A stretch of 64,000 nucleotides of DNA, taken from contig CALWSK010000001.1 in the NCBI GenBank assembly GCA_944384195.1, positions 62,001-126,000 of the forward strand. The letters run 5' to 3'. The DNA comes from an uncultured Clostridia bacterium. GTDB taxonomy: Bacteria; Bacillota; Clostridia; Lachnospirales; CAG-274. Below the pieces are notes generated by a model that made no database searches, was not told the DNA's origin, and was given only the letters and a program-made list of their open reading frames with translations. The position numbers were made by a program, and so were the translations under genes. Numbering within the stretch: the stretch's first letter is position 1; each line of letters begins with the position of its first letter. Shown piece by piece: positions 25,249 to 35,900 of the stretch.

Positions 25249-25281
25249 AAGTTAACGTCAACTTAATATTACTAGCTAGTA
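25249..25281. promoter_or_regulatory. Two palindromes at and below the toxin start site
   Basis: TACTAGCTAGTA (25270-25281) is a perfect 12-bp palindrome at the predicted start of transcription. AAGTTAACGTCAACTT (25249-25264) is palindromic at 14 of 16 positions within the leader. Either could be an operator or a leader hairpin; no cognate regulator is adjacent. Confidence 0.5.
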
Positions 25282-25286
25282 GCCTA

Positions 25287-25315
25287 ATATTAACATAAAA
25301 ATTTTTCAAAGTCAA
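25287..25315 (-). promoter_or_regulatory. Promoter of the toxin gene
   Basis: Minus strand: TTGACT (25310-25315), 17 bp, TAATAT (25287-25292), giving a leader of about 90 bases before the SD GGAGG. The remaining 175 bp up to the ftsH terminator (25316-25490) is AT-rich with nothing recognisable. Confidence 0.75.
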
Positions 25316-25490
25316 TTATATAAAAATTAATATTTAAATGCAAAATATTAAAAAAATTTTAATGAATAATTAATTTATATTTTTAAATAAATATACTTAT
25401 ATTATTTATTTCTATATTAAACTGTTGTTAGCTAATATTATAAAAATTAGAGTGTTTTTTGAACTATTCTTTGTATATAATATTATGTAT

Positions 25491-25530
25491 AAAAAAAGAT
25501 AGAATGATACATATCATTCTATCTTTTTTT
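25491..25530. terminator. Terminator of ftsH (bidirectional form)
   Basis: AAAAAAAGATAGAATGAT and ATCATTCTATCTTTTTTT form an 18-bp perfect stem with a 4-base loop. It lies just after ftsH, and the A/T tracts could stop transcription in both directions, isolating the toxin gene. Confidence 0.9.
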
Positions 25531-25532
25531 AT

Positions 25533-27401
25533 TTATATATTTTTATTTGTATAAGTTGGCATTACTTTTTCTGGGAAAAATCCTTCTGGAAATAAAGCTA
25601 AAAACTCTTCAGAAGTAACCTTTTCTTTTTCTAAAAGAAGATTTGCTACCTTATGAAGATATTCTATATTTTCTTCTAATATTTTCTTAGCATCATCATA
25701 ACATTTAGTTATAATCTTATTTACTTCACTATCTATAGAGTTTGATAAATCTTGACTTATTTTTTCTTTATTAAAATCTATAGGTCCAAGTGAACTCATA
25801 CCATATTTTACAACCATACCAAGAGCAATATTAGTAGCCCTTTCTATATCATTTGAAGCTCCAGTTGTAATATCTCCAAAAATTAAATCTTCTGCTATTC
25901 TACCACCAAAAAATACCATTATTTCTTGTAAAAGATAATTTTTAGATAAATATCCTTTATCTACTGGTAAATTTAAAGTATATCCTCCGGCTCCACCTGT
26001 AGGTATTATAGAAATAAGATGCACCTTATCTACAAGAGGTAACATTTCACCAACTATAGCGTGCCCTGCTTCGTGATAAGCAGTTATTTTCTTTTCCTCA
26101 TTACTTATAACCCTACTTTTCTTTTCAGCACCAATACTAACTTTAATAAGAGCTTTTCTTATATCATCTATTTCTATAAATGACTTTTCTTTTTTAGTAG
26201 CTATTATAGCAGATTCATTAAGAAGATTTTCAAGCTCTGCTCCTGTAAAGCCTGCTGTAATCTTAGCCACCTCTTCTAAATCTACATCAGTACTTAACTT
26301 TCTTGTCCTAGCATGTACTTCTAATATTTCTTTTCTTCCTTTTACATCTGGTGCTCCTACATAAATTTGCCTATCAAATCTTCCTGGTCTTAAAAGAGCT
26401 GGATCTAAAATATCTACTCTGTTAGTAGCAGCTATTATTATTATATTTTCATTTGGAGAAAATCCGTCCATTTCTACAAGAAGTTGATTAAGAGTTTGTT
26501 CTCTTTCATCATGTCCTCCTCCAAGTCCGGAACCACGTTTTCTCCCAACAGCATCTATCTCATCTATAAATATAAGACAAGGCTTATTCTTTTTAGCCTC
26601 TTCAAACATATCTCTAACACGAGATGCACCAACCCCTACAAACATTTCCACAAAGTCAGAACCTGATATACTAAAAAATTTAACACCAGCTTCTCCTGCT
26701 ATAGCTCTTGCAAGAAGAGTTTTACCAGTACCAGGAGGTCCTACTAATAAAATACCCTTAGGTATTCTAGCTCCTATTTCTCTAAATTTTTGAGGACATT
26801 TTAAAAATTCTACTATTTCTTCTAAGTCCTCTTTTTCTTCTTTTAAGCCAGCAACATCTTTAAATGTTGCTACTTTTTGGTTTTCTGTTAAAACTTTTGC
26901 TCTACTTTTACCAAAACCAGACATTCTTCCTCCTATAGGACCACCTCCAGAAGAAGAACCATCTCCTCTATTTTTTTGATTAAAAATTCCAACTACTATT
27001 GCTATTAAAAATATTCCTAAAATAAGAGGAATTATATTACTAAAAAGAGAACTTGTAACTCTTGGCTTCTTAGTAATAATTAGGTTTTTAGCGTTATCAT
27101 AAGAATGAATTAGATTCATAAAAGATGATATGCTAGGAATTTCTACCTTAGTTACAATACCATTTTTAAAATCTACTTTTACATATCCATTATCAAAACT
27201 TTCTTGATTTAAATAAATTTCTATATCTTTTATATTATTTGTGTTATTGTTTTTTATATCATCAACAAGATTGCTATAAGTATAATTTTGCGATTGCATA
27301 CCTATTTTACCAGCTTGTGAATAAAAATTAAGAGAAAAATAAATAAATATAAATATTATTATGTAAACAAAAAACCATTTAAAAAAATTAGGTTTCTTCA
27401 A
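25533..27401 (-). CDS. ftsH: ATP-dependent zinc metalloprotease FtsH
   Basis: A 622-residue membrane-anchored AAA+ protease that degrades membrane and regulatory proteins. Transmembrane helices lie at about 7-27 and 118-140 with an extracytoplasmic domain between. Walker A is [19 protein letters not shown] (about 217-235), followed by [32 protein letters not shown] and the [11 protein letters not shown]. The zinc site is HEAGH (about 441-445), with a later Asp in [11 protein letters not shown]. The last gene of spoIIE-tilS-hpt-ftsH, an order conserved in Firmicutes, followed by a strong terminator. Confidence 0.98.
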   Translation of the reverse strand: MKKPNFFKWFFVYIIIFIFIYFSLNFYSQAGKIGMQSQNYTYSNLVDDIKNNNTNNIKDIEIYLNQESFDNGYVKVDFKNGIVTKVEIPSISSFMNLIHSYDNAKNLIITKKPRVTSSLFSNIIPLILGIFLIAIVVGIFNQKNRGDGSSSGGGPIGGRMSGFGKSRAKVLTENQKVATFKDVAGLKEEKEDLEEIVEFLKCPQKFREIGARIPKGILLVGPPGTGKTLLARAIAGEAGVKFFSISGSDFVEMFVGVGASRVRDMFEEAKKNKPCLIFIDEIDAVGRKRGSGLGGGHDEREQTLNQLLVEMDGFSPNENIIIIAATNRVDILDPALLRPGRFDRQIYVGAPDVKGRKEILEVHARTRKLSTDVDLEEVAKITAGFTGAELENLLNESAIIATKKEKSFIEIDDIRKALIKVSIGAEKKSRVISNEEKKITAYHEAGHAIVGEMLPLVDKVHLISIIPTGGAGGYTLNLPVDKGYLSKNYLLQEIMVFFGGRIAEDLIFGDITTGASNDIERATNIALGMVVKYGMSSLGPIDFNKEKISQDLSNSIDSEVNKIITKCYDDAKKILEENIEYLHKVANLLLEKEKVTSEEFLALFPEGFFPEKVMPTYTNKNI

Positions 27402-27431
27402 ACTAAAACCTCCTTATAATCATTGATATAA

Positions 27432-27953
27432 TTATAGTTTTACCTCTCCAACATAAGGTATGTTACGATAGTTTTGTTTATAATCAAGCCCATATCCTAC
27501 TATAAAAGTATCTGGAATTGTAAAGCCTATATAGTCTACCTCAACATCTACCACACGTCTACTAGGTTTATCTAAAAGTGCACATAATTTTAAATTTGCT
27601 GGATTTTTGCTTCTAAGATAGTCTAATAAATAACTAAGTGTTCTTCCAGTATCTATAATATCTTCTACTAAAATAACATTTTTACCTTCTATATCAACTT
27701 CTAAATCTTTATTTATAGTTATTTTACCACTAGATATAGTCTCATTCCCATAGCTAGATACGTCCATAAACTCAAATTGGATAGTAGGTTCTAGTTTTTT
27801 AGCTAAATCTACCATAAAAGTTACTGCTCCTTTTAACACGCCCACTAAAATAATTTCCTTAGAAGCAAAATCTTTATTTATTTGATTTGCAATTTCTGTT
27901 AAACGCTCATCTAACTCCTTTTCGTTTATTAACACCTTAATTTCTTCTGACAT
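27432..27953 (-). CDS. hpt: Hypoxanthine phosphoribosyltransferase
   Basis: A 173-residue purine-salvage enzyme that makes IMP and GMP from hypoxanthine and guanine. The PRPP-binding motif is VILVEDIIDTGRTLSYLL (about 91-108), with LVGVLKGAVTFMVDL before it and VDVEVDYIGFTIPDTFIVGYG near the end. I choose ATG 27953 with GGGAGGAAG upstream; the longer frame to 28022 lies wholly within tilS. It overlaps the end of tilS by 17 bp, indicating coupling. Confidence 0.96.
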   Translation of the reverse strand: MSEEIKVLINEKELDERLTEIANQINKDFASKEIILVGVLKGAVTFMVDLAKKLEPTIQFEFMDVSSYGNETISSGKITINKDLEVDIEGKNVILVEDIIDTGRTLSYLLDYLRSKNPANLKLCALLDKPSRRVVDVEVDYIGFTIPDTFIVGYGLDYKQNYRNIPYVGEVKL

Positions 27954-29334
27954 TTTTTTCTTCCTCCCAAATATGTAAAAAAACATTATTATGCTTATTT
28001 GGTTTATATTTATCACATACAAATAAGCCTAAAACAGAAATTATATCATTTTCATTTACTAAAATTGGATATAAATTTCTGTAAGAAGCAGGTATTTTTA
28101 AGTCTATAAAAATATTTTTAAGCTTTTTTGTCATACCATTTATATAAACTCTATCGCCTGCATTTCTTTGTCTTAAAAATAACTTGTCTTTTATTGTATC
28201 ACAATTTAAGGAAATAGTACATACTTTTGTTGAAAAAATTTGAGTATTTATATCATATTTTGTCAAAAGAATATTTTTATTTATCTCTTTTATATAAATT
28301 TTTTCGTCTAGTATTATTTCATAATTATATTTTATGTCATTTTCTACACATTTGGATTTTTTTGATATAATAATTTTATCATATTCTTTAAATACATAAA
28401 TGTTATTAGGAAGATTTATCTTCTTACCTGTTTGATTTTTGATTATATTAATAATCGATTCTATATGCTCTATAGATATATTATTTAAATTTTCATTAAA
28501 TACTCTAATAGAAAGACGTAAAACTCTTTTTAAAATAACTCCATCTAAAATATCTAATTTTTTAATATCTAATATAATTTTATTTTCATCTTGAAATAAT
28601 ATAATTTTATCTAATTCCTTTTTGGCTAAATCTTGTAAAAATTTTTCTTCATCAGAAAAAATACTAGCCATATTAGTAAGATTTTCTACTATATTAGGAT
28701 TAAATTCTTCTTTAATATAAGGTAATAAGTCTAATCTTATTTTATTTCTTGTATATATATTAAGATTATTCGTAGAATCTTGCCTATATTCTAAATTATT
28801 ATCTTTACAAAATTTTTCTATATCCTTTCTATAACAATCTAATAAAGGTCTTATTATAGTTCCTCTTTTATATGCTATACCAGATAGGCCTCTTGCTCCA
28901 GTACCTCTAAAAAATCTCATAATTATAGTTTCAGCATTATCATCTTTATTATGAGCTATAGCTATTTTTTGTGCATTATTTTCTTTTAAAACCTGCTCAA
29001 AAGCCTTATATCTGTATTTTCTTCCTGCCTCTTCCGTAGAAAGACTTTCTTCTTTAGCTTTTTTATTTATATCAAAATTAAATACTTTAAGCTCTACACC
29101 TAATTTATCACAAAATTTTTTTACAAAAATACAATCCTCATCAGATTCTTCCCCACGCATACAGTGGTTTATATGAACTGTTGTTAGCTTTAGATTATAT
29201 TCTTCTTTTATACTATATAAAAAATATAATAAAGATATAGAATCTGCACCTCCAGATACCCCAACCACTATATGCTCATTTTTTTCTATTAATACATGTT
29301 TTCTAATTGTTTCTCTTGCTATCTTTTCTAACAA
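27937..29334 (-). CDS. tilS: tRNA(Ile)-lysidine synthase
   Basis: About 465 residues; converts C34 of the CAU-anticodon tRNA-Ile to lysidine, an essential step. The PP-loop is VVGVSGGADSISLLYFLY (about 24-41), with HINHCMRGEESDEDC and IAIAHNKDDNAETI following; the TilS substrate-binding and C-terminal domains complete it. The frame opens at GTG 29343, but that codon is part of GAGGTGA, an excellent SD six bases before TTG 29334, so TTG is the more likely start. It sits between the 95-residue protein and hpt. Confidence 0.95.
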   Translation of the reverse strand: MLEKIARETIRKHVLIEKNEHIVVGVSGGADSISLLYFLYSIKEEYNLKLTTVHINHCMRGEESDEDCIFVKKFCDKLGVELKVFNFDINKKAKEESLSTEEAGRKYRYKAFEQVLKENNAQKIAIAHNKDDNAETIIMRFFRGTGARGLSGIAYKRGTIIRPLLDCYRKDIEKFCKDNNLEYRQDSTNNLNIYTRNKIRLDLLPYIKEEFNPNIVENLTNMASIFSDEEKFLQDLAKKELDKIILFQDENKIILDIKKLDILDGVILKRVLRLSIRVFNENLNNISIEHIESIINIIKNQTGKKINLPNNIYVFKEYDKIIISKKSKCVENDIKYNYEIILDEKIYIKEINKNILLTKYDINTQIFSTKVCTISLNCDTIKDKLFLRQRNAGDRVYINGMTKKLKNIFIDLKIPASYRNLYPILVNENDIISVLGLFVCDKYKPNKHNNVFLHIWEEEKNVRRN

Positions 29335-29391
29335 AAATATCACCTCAATTTATATATTATAATATATTTTTTAGAAAAGATAAACTATATT

Positions 29392-29679
29392 TTAAAATCC
29401 TACCTTAAATATTAGATAACAAATACAAGCTAATGTACAAAATATAGCTACATTTAAAACATTATTATAAAATTTTAATTGTCTTTTTGTCATTTTAGTT
29501 TTAGATTTTTCTCTTGGCTGTGGATACTTCTTTCTCATATAATCATTTATAAGTTTTTCTGCTTCTATAACAAGATTTTTAGGCATAGTTTTATCCTCTT
29601 CCTTTAATATAAATATAGCTTGTTCATACCACTTAGACTTATTGCCGTTTATAAATACAACTTTCTTCTTGTCGTTCAT
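29392..29679 (-). CDS. Small C-terminally membrane-anchored protein of unknown function
   Basis: A 95-residue protein: a soluble N-terminal part (KKVVFINGNKSKWYEQAIFI, then a Lys/Glu-rich stretch), a basic segment REKSKTKMTKRQLKFYNN, and one C-terminal transmembrane helix (about 73-92). This suggests a tail-anchored cytoplasmic protein. SD AAAGGAG precedes ATG 29679. Its place between spoIIE and tilS is occupied by other small genes in Bacillus (yabS/yabT). I recognise no domain; a sporulation role is only a positional guess. Confidence 0.75.
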   Translation of the reverse strand: MNDKKKVVFINGNKSKWYEQAIFILKEEDKTMPKNLVIEAEKLINDYMRKKYPQPREKSKTKMTKRQLKFYNNVLNVAIFCTLACICYLIFKVGF

Positions 29680-29747
29680 AATAATTTCTCCTTTTGCTAG
29701 TTTATATTATTATTTACAAAAAGTAGAAAATTATACATATATTAATA

Positions 29748-32084
29748 TTAATTCCAAATTCTAGCCACTAAAATTGTTATATCATCTTTTATAACACCCT
29801 TATAATTATCCTTAGTTTTTTCATAAATAGCATTTGCCACATCTTCTGGATTTGTATATTTATTTTTAAGTAAAATATCTGCTATCCAATGTTCCTTATT
29901 TATTATAGCATTAGTAGAATCTAAAACACCATCTGTAAACATAACTATTATATCTCCATTAGAAAGCTTTTTACGTGTTATATCTGGATTAACATTATTT
30001 AAGATACCAACTGGCAAAGAACTAGATTGTATAACCTCTATATTATTATTATGTAAAATAACAGTAGATACTGCCCCTATCTTTAATATTTCACAAATAC
30101 CTGTATATAAATCTATAACACACATATCAAGAGTTGCAAAGCTATCTTTAGCAGATTTTAAAAACAATACAGAATTTATCATATTTATAGCAAGCTCCTT
30201 AGAAAAACCAGCTTGAAGAAAATCTTCTAATATTTCAATAGTAGCCGTACTTTCTATTTTAGCATTTTTACCAGAACCCATACCATCAGATAATGCTAAT
30301 ATATAATTTCCATCATTTAAAGCAAAAAAAGAATGACTATCCCCAGATTCATTAGAACCTTCCTTATGTCCTGTTATAGCAAAAGTACTTATTCTAAACT
30401 TTTGTTCTTCTATAAGATTTAAAGAGCATACGCTTTCATCATCTTCCTTAGTAACTACACATTCATAACAAGCTCTACACATTTTCTTATTTAATATGCT
30501 ATTTACTATAGGTATGACTGTTTTTGCACATTTATTTGGAACATAGCAAGGTTCTATCTTTAATAAAACTTCTAGTTTATTTTTTTCATTTTCTGTTATT
30601 ATAACATTTTTTGTTTTTATATTATTTTTTTCTAATGCATATCTAAGTTTTGCCTCATATTCTTCATTAAAACTTATATTTTTAGAAAGATTGTTAGAAA
30701 GGCTATGTATTATATTAGATATACCATCTAGCTGTTTTCCTACAAGCTCTCTACTTTCTATAACTTTATTTTTCCAAGCCATATTTAGCTTATATATTTC
30801 AAATGTTTTATTTAAAACTTCTAAAAACTGATTGATATTTATACAATTGTTTATAAATTCTTTAGATATACTGTTTTTGTCTATACAACCTTTTTTTTCG
30901 TACATATCTAAAATAAAAAATACATTTTGATATGTTGTATAAAAATTTTTTTCCCAGCAAAATACTTTAAGAGTACAATTATTACACATTTTAGATGCTA
31001 CCTCATCTATAAGATTACTTATATCTTGCTGTTCTAAATTAGTTTTCTTATCTGATAAATTGCAAAAAGTTTTAGATAATTTTTCAAAAGATTTTGCATA
31101 ATTTTCTAGCTTATCACTAGTGAGAACCTGTATTTTTTCTGTATATGTAGAAGCTACTTGGCTTTTAGTATTATTAAAACTCATACTACCACGTCTGCTA
31201 CAAGGTATAACTAAAAATATAATAAGACTACCTATGCTAGAATATAAAAGCATACTATCTATTAAAGATATACTAAGAATTAGGCTTAAGATATAAACAG
31301 ATAATATAAAAATACTACCCATAATAAGTTTACCCTTTTGCCTAACAAGACTAGCTATTATGGATGCCGTAGTTATTATAATAACAAAACTTGGAGATAT
31401 ATCTTCTGTTAAAATAAGCAAAAAACTTGATAATACAGAAGCTATAGTACCTACAGAACTACCATATATATAAGATACAAATAATAATAAACTCATAATA
31501 AAAAAATATGTAAAAGATATATTACCTATTTTCAAATCTGCCGAACCACAAATAACAGAACCTATTATTATACCAAGACTAATTATTTCTTCAAAATTTA
31601 TTACCTGTTTATTTTCCTTTACTATATATGTTATACCTTTATTTAAAACAAAATAAAGACAAAATGTAAGTAAAGTTTCAAATATAGTAAGGACAAGATA
31701 GTAAGTAGAAAATTCATTTGATATAAATATATATATTCCTGATATAGCTATAGAAAAACTAACTAAACTAACCTTAAAAAAATTACTTCTACTTTTCTTA
31801 CTACTAGAAAATAAAAAATTAAAAATAATAAGAATAATAAAACATATAACATACTTTATTATATAAAAATTATCTAAATTTGTAAAAAATCCTAAAAATG
31901 TTGATACTAAAACCAAATTAGCTTTTTTACCATTTAAAAATACATTTCCTATATAAGCTATAGCTATTGGATTTAACATATGAAATATACTTATTCTTCC
32001 AACAAAAAAGCCTATTATAGATAAAAATATAAAAATAACAAATTCTTTATTCAAAACTAATATTTTATCTGTATTAATCTGCAT
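29748..32084 (-). CDS. spoIIE: Stage II sporulation protein E, PP2C phosphatase
   Basis: About 778 residues. The N-terminal third has around ten transmembrane helices; the middle is a regulatory region with a conserved cysteine set (MCNNCTLKVFCWEKN); the C-terminal PP2C/SpoIIE phosphatase has ILALSDGMGSGKNAKIES (Asp metal ligand) and IVMFTDGVLDSTN. In known systems SpoIIE dephosphorylates SpoIIAA in the forespore to release sigma-F and interacts with FtsZ. The start is ATG 32084 with AAGGAGGT upstream; the longer frame is spurious. It heads the spoIIE-tilS-hpt-ftsH cluster, good evidence for endospore formation. Confidence 0.96.
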   Translation of the reverse strand: MQINTDKILVLNKEFVIFIFLSIIGFFVGRISIFHMLNPIAIAYIGNVFLNGKKANLVLVSTFLGFFTNLDNFYIIKYVICFIILIIFNFLFSSSKKSRSNFFKVSLVSFSIAISGIYIFISNEFSTYYLVLTIFETLLTFCLYFVLNKGITYIVKENKQVINFEEIISLGIIIGSVICGSADLKIGNISFTYFFIMSLLLFVSYIYGSSVGTIASVLSSFLLILTEDISPSFVIIITTASIIASLVRQKGKLIMGSIFILSVYILSLILSISLIDSMLLYSSIGSLIIFLVIPCSRRGSMSFNNTKSQVASTYTEKIQVLTSDKLENYAKSFEKLSKTFCNLSDKKTNLEQQDISNLIDEVASKMCNNCTLKVFCWEKNFYTTYQNVFFILDMYEKKGCIDKNSISKEFINNCININQFLEVLNKTFEIYKLNMAWKNKVIESRELVGKQLDGISNIIHSLSNNLSKNISFNEEYEAKLRYALEKNNIKTKNVIITENEKNKLEVLLKIEPCYVPNKCAKTVIPIVNSILNKKMCRACYECVVTKEDDESVCSLNLIEEQKFRISTFAITGHKEGSNESGDSHSFFALNDGNYILALSDGMGSGKNAKIESTATIEILEDFLQAGFSKELAINMINSVLFLKSAKDSFATLDMCVIDLYTGICEILKIGAVSTVILHNNNIEVIQSSSLPVGILNNVNPDITRKKLSNGDIIVMFTDGVLDSTNAIINKEHWIADILLKNKYTNPEDVANAIYEKTKDNYKGVIKDDITILVARIWN

Positions 32085-32111
32085 ATAATACCTCCTTTTC
32101 TCATATGCCCT

Positions 32112-32144
32112 ATTATAAAATATTATGCAAACAACTTTTGTCAT
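32112..32144 (-). promoter_or_regulatory. Candidate spoIIE promoter with a Spo0A-box-like site
   Basis: Minus strand: -10 TATAAT (32112-32117) without a good -35. TTTTGTCAT (32136-32144, read on the plus strand) covers the -35 position and matches seven of nine bases of the Spo0A box TTTGTCRAA. In Bacillus spoIIE is a sigma-A promoter activated by Spo0A at just this position. One imperfect site only, so tentative. Confidence 0.4.
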
Positions 32145-32171
32145 TTTTAATAAAATATATATAAAAATAAA

Positions 32172-32201
32172 TTGACAAAAAAACATAAAAATTTATATAA
32201 T
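32172..32201 (+). promoter_or_regulatory. Promoter of the RluA-family gene
   Basis: TTGACA (32172-32177), 18 bp, TATAAT (32196-32201), 26 bp before the start codon, which is preceded by TTAGAGGAG. It is divergent from the spoIIE promoter. Confidence 0.75.
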
Positions 32202-32227
32202 AAACATAAAAAATTAGAGGAGATAAT

Positions 32228-32908
32228 ATGAAAAATATAATATTTGAAGATGATGATATATTATTAGTAAATAAACCTTTTGGTATGCTTAGTCAACCAG
32301 ATAAAAAAAATATGGAAGAAGATTTATATTCTATTGTAAGTAAATATTTAAAAAATGATAATATAGGACTCATAAATAGACTAGATAGAGGAGTTGGTGG
32401 ACTAGTACTATTTTCTAAAAATACTCTTAGCTCAAAAGCTTTAACACTAGATATGAAAAACCATAATATAGAAAAAACCTATCTATCAGTTGTATCTGGA
32501 TCTCCTAAAGAAGAAGACTATCTAATAGACTGGCTTTTTAAAAATCAAAGATTAAATATTTCTAAAGTAGTATGTAAAAATAGCCCAGGGAGTAAAGAAG
32601 CTCGTCTTAAATACTATAATCTAAACTCAAAACAAATAAAAGATAAAATTTATACCCTTTTAAAAATAGAACTAGAAACTGGAAGACACCATCAAATAAG
32701 AGCCCAACTTGCAAATCAAAATCTTTTTATATACGGCGATAAAAAATATTCAAATAACAAAGAAAAATCACAAGGATACATAGCACTTTTTGCATATAAA
32801 TTAAAATTTAAACACCCTAGAACCCAAAAAGATCTATGTTTTAAGGCTCTTCCTTTTGATACAAATAACATATTTTTACAATTTCGAGAAGATATAAAAA
32901 AGGCATAG
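32228..32908 (+). CDS. RluA-family pseudouridine synthase
   Basis: A 226-residue member of the RluA family, which isomerises uridine to pseudouridine in rRNA or tRNA. The N-terminal strand is DDDILLVNKPFGMLSQPD. The catalytic motif reads LINRLDRGVGGLVLFSKN (about 49-66); the catalytic Asp of RLDR is intact, but Asn replaces the usual His before it. ETGRHHQIRAQLANQ (about 151-165) and YGDKKY follow. It lacks an S4 domain and is shorter than RluD, so it is a compact paralogue with unknown target. It is convergent with the GGDEF-EAL gene and shares its terminator. Confidence 0.92.
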   Translation: MKNIIFEDDDILLVNKPFGMLSQPDKKNMEEDLYSIVSKYLKNDNIGLINRLDRGVGGLVLFSKNTLSSKALTLDMKNHNIEKTYLSVVSGSPKEEDYLIDWLFKNQRLNISKVVCKNSPGSKEARLKYYNLNSKQIKDKIYTLLKIELETGRHHQIRAQLANQNLFIYGDKKYSNNKEKSQGYIALFAYKLKFKHPRTQKDLCFKALPFDTNNIFLQFREDIKKA

Positions 32909-32923
32909 AAAAATCTATGCCTT
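32900..32923. terminator. Shared bidirectional terminator with both stop codons inside
   Basis: AAGGCATAGA (32900-32909) and TCTATGCCTT (32914-32923) form a 10-bp perfect stem. The TAG of the pseudouridine synthase gene (32906-32908) and part of the TAA of the convergent GGDEF-EAL gene (32922-32924) fall within the arms. Confidence 0.8.
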
Positions 32924-35900
32924 AAAAATATAATTTTATAAATTCATCTACAGATATTGGTTTTGAATATAAATATCCTTGAACCATATTACAACCCATA
33001 ATTTTTAATATATCTTCTTGCTCTTTTGTCTCTACTCCTTCTGCTATCGTTTTTATATTCAAATCTCTACACATAGATATTATATTTTTTGTTATAATTT
33101 CTTTTGTAGGATTTTCTCCAAGTTTATCTACTATGCTTTTATCTAATTTTAAACCATGAAATTCAATATCAGATAATATAGTTATATTACTATATTTTAC
33201 TCCAAAGTCATCTAATAATATTAAAAATCCAAAATCCTTAAGCCTTTTTAATACTATATATATAGAATCTTTTTCTAAATCCCCTATACTTTCTGTAACT
33301 TCAATTTCTATATATTTGGGGTCTATAGAATATTTACTTTTTATTCTTTCTACAGTCTTTAAAATATCTTCTTCTAATAATGTTCTTTTAGAAAAATTCA
33401 AAGATATAGGAAATAATTCCTTACCTTCTTGCTTCCATTTTTCCATCTGCTTAAAAACTTCTTCAAAAACAAACAAATCTATATATTGAATAAGATAATT
33501 ACTTTCTAACAATGGTATAAATTTATCTGGAGGTATATAAGCTCCATCTTCCCCTCTTTTTCTTATGAGAGCTTCTGCACCACATAAATTGTCTGTTTTT
33601 AAAGAAATTTTCGGTTGCAAAAATATTTCAAATTTCTTTTTTTCTATATCTTGCTCAACTTCTTTTAAAAGTTTATTTCTCTTATAAACATTATTAAAAC
33701 TATCTAGTTTACTATTTTTATTACTTTCTTTTTTTCTTAAATATATAGCATGATTTACTAATTTATACAATTCTTTTTCTTCGCTACTCCATACCTTACC
33801 ATAAGTAATGGATAATCCTACTTTTTCTAATTTTAAAACAAAATTCTCTATTTTATTTAAAAAATATTCATAGTCTATATTATCTATTACAACTAAAAAT
33901 TCATTACCATTTAATCTAAATATAGAATCTTCATAAAATTGTTCTCTAAGCATATTAGATAAAATTAATAATATTTCATCACCTGCTAATATTCCTGCTG
34001 TATGATTTATATTATTAAGTTCATTTAATGCAAGACATATAACTCCTATGCTTTCAATATTTTTCTTATTATATTCCCTTTCATATTGAATATAATCATT
34101 TCTACTTAGAAGTCCTGTTAAAGAATCATATGTACGCTCATTTTTTAACTTTCTAATAAGATTATTTTTAAATAATTCTTCTGTTAAAAGATATGATATA
34201 TTTTTAGAATAATCTTCTAATTTTTCTAAATAATCATATTCTTCAAAATTACACATATCTACACAAATTATATAACCTAAAGTATGATTTATCTCTTTCA
34301 AAGGGAAGATAAGCATATTATTTAAATTATATTCTTGTATTATATTATATAAATTATATGATATAGATATAGCTTCTTGCTTGCAAGAAATATATTTAGG
34401 AGCATTTAAAGGATTATATGACAATTCATTTTCTATTACGCTAAGCAATTTATTTTGTATTTCATATTTATGTTCATTAGAAGAAATTAAATTTTTTTCT
34501 ATTTTATTATTTCCATCTAAATTAAACATATATGTACATTCTGCATTAAAAAACTCTGTAATAAGTTCAAGTAAAATCTTTATGTTTGACTCAAAACTTT
34601 CTTTTTTAGATAATTGATATATAGATGATAAAATCAAATTTGATATATTTTTAGAAAAATTATTGCCCTCCATCTCCTCATTATTTGATATAGGAGTTGC
34701 TAGAGTAAACATAGCATTCTTGCCATTAAATTTTATAAGTTTATTTTTTAATATAAAATCTTCTTTTAAATATTTATTATATCTTTTCCACACGAAAAAA
34801 CTATTAGAATTCCAAAAAATATTCTTACAAAAAGAACAAGGTTTTGACTTATTATGTAATATTTTGTAACATTCTAATCCTTCACATTCTTTTGGTTGCT
34901 TATTTAAAATCCTATAAAAAGCACTATTAGCTTCTAATATCTTATATGTAGAAGGATCTATAATATATGCTATATTTCCTTCAGCAGATATAACCTCATC
35001 TATATTTGTATAATTTTTATCAATACTTTCTTCTATAGGAATTAATGGATATTGATTAATTTCTTCTTTAACTTCATAATAATTATCTTCTTCAAAATCC
35101 TGCTCACAATGATAATCACCTTTAGAACCATTCTTCTTAACAATATAAAGAGCTTTATCTGCCATATTAAAAAGATGCATATAATTTCTTTTACAAGAAA
35201 TAGCAACTCCTATACTACAGCTAATTTTAAATCTTACAAAATTTTTAAGTTCTTTGTAAAAAAATAATATTCTTTGTTCTAAATCATTCTTTTTAACATT
35301 TTTGGCAAATAATACAAATTCATCACCACCAAATCTTGCTATACAATATCTTGGCATAAATATTTGTCTTAATTTTTCTGAAATATATACTAAAACTTCA
35401 TCCCCTACATAATGTCCATAAGTATCATTTATAATTTTAAAATCATCTAAATCTATAATGCAAAAAGCAAATTTATTATTCTCGTCAGAATCAAGCATTA
35501 TTTCATCTACAATTTCTTTAAAAGAATTTTTGTTATATAAATTAGTTAAACCATCTATCTTAGAACTATATTTTAATAATATTTCCTGTCTTTTTCTATC
35601 GTCTATATCTTTTATATAAAATAGCCCTAATATATCCATCTTATAAGGCTCTTTAAAAAGATTACATGTAAACTCTATCCATCTTATATTTTCTGGAGAT
35701 ATCTTTCTTCTTACTTCACATTTTATTATACGATTATTATTATAATAATTTTCCATAAGATTATCATAACTTATTATATCTAAACATTTTTGCCTATCTT
35801 CTGGATGAATATTATTTATAGAATATTTTTTTATTATTTCTATAATGTTTAAATTATTTATATCTTCTTTATAAAAATTCCATAGTCCTCCAGTATTTAA

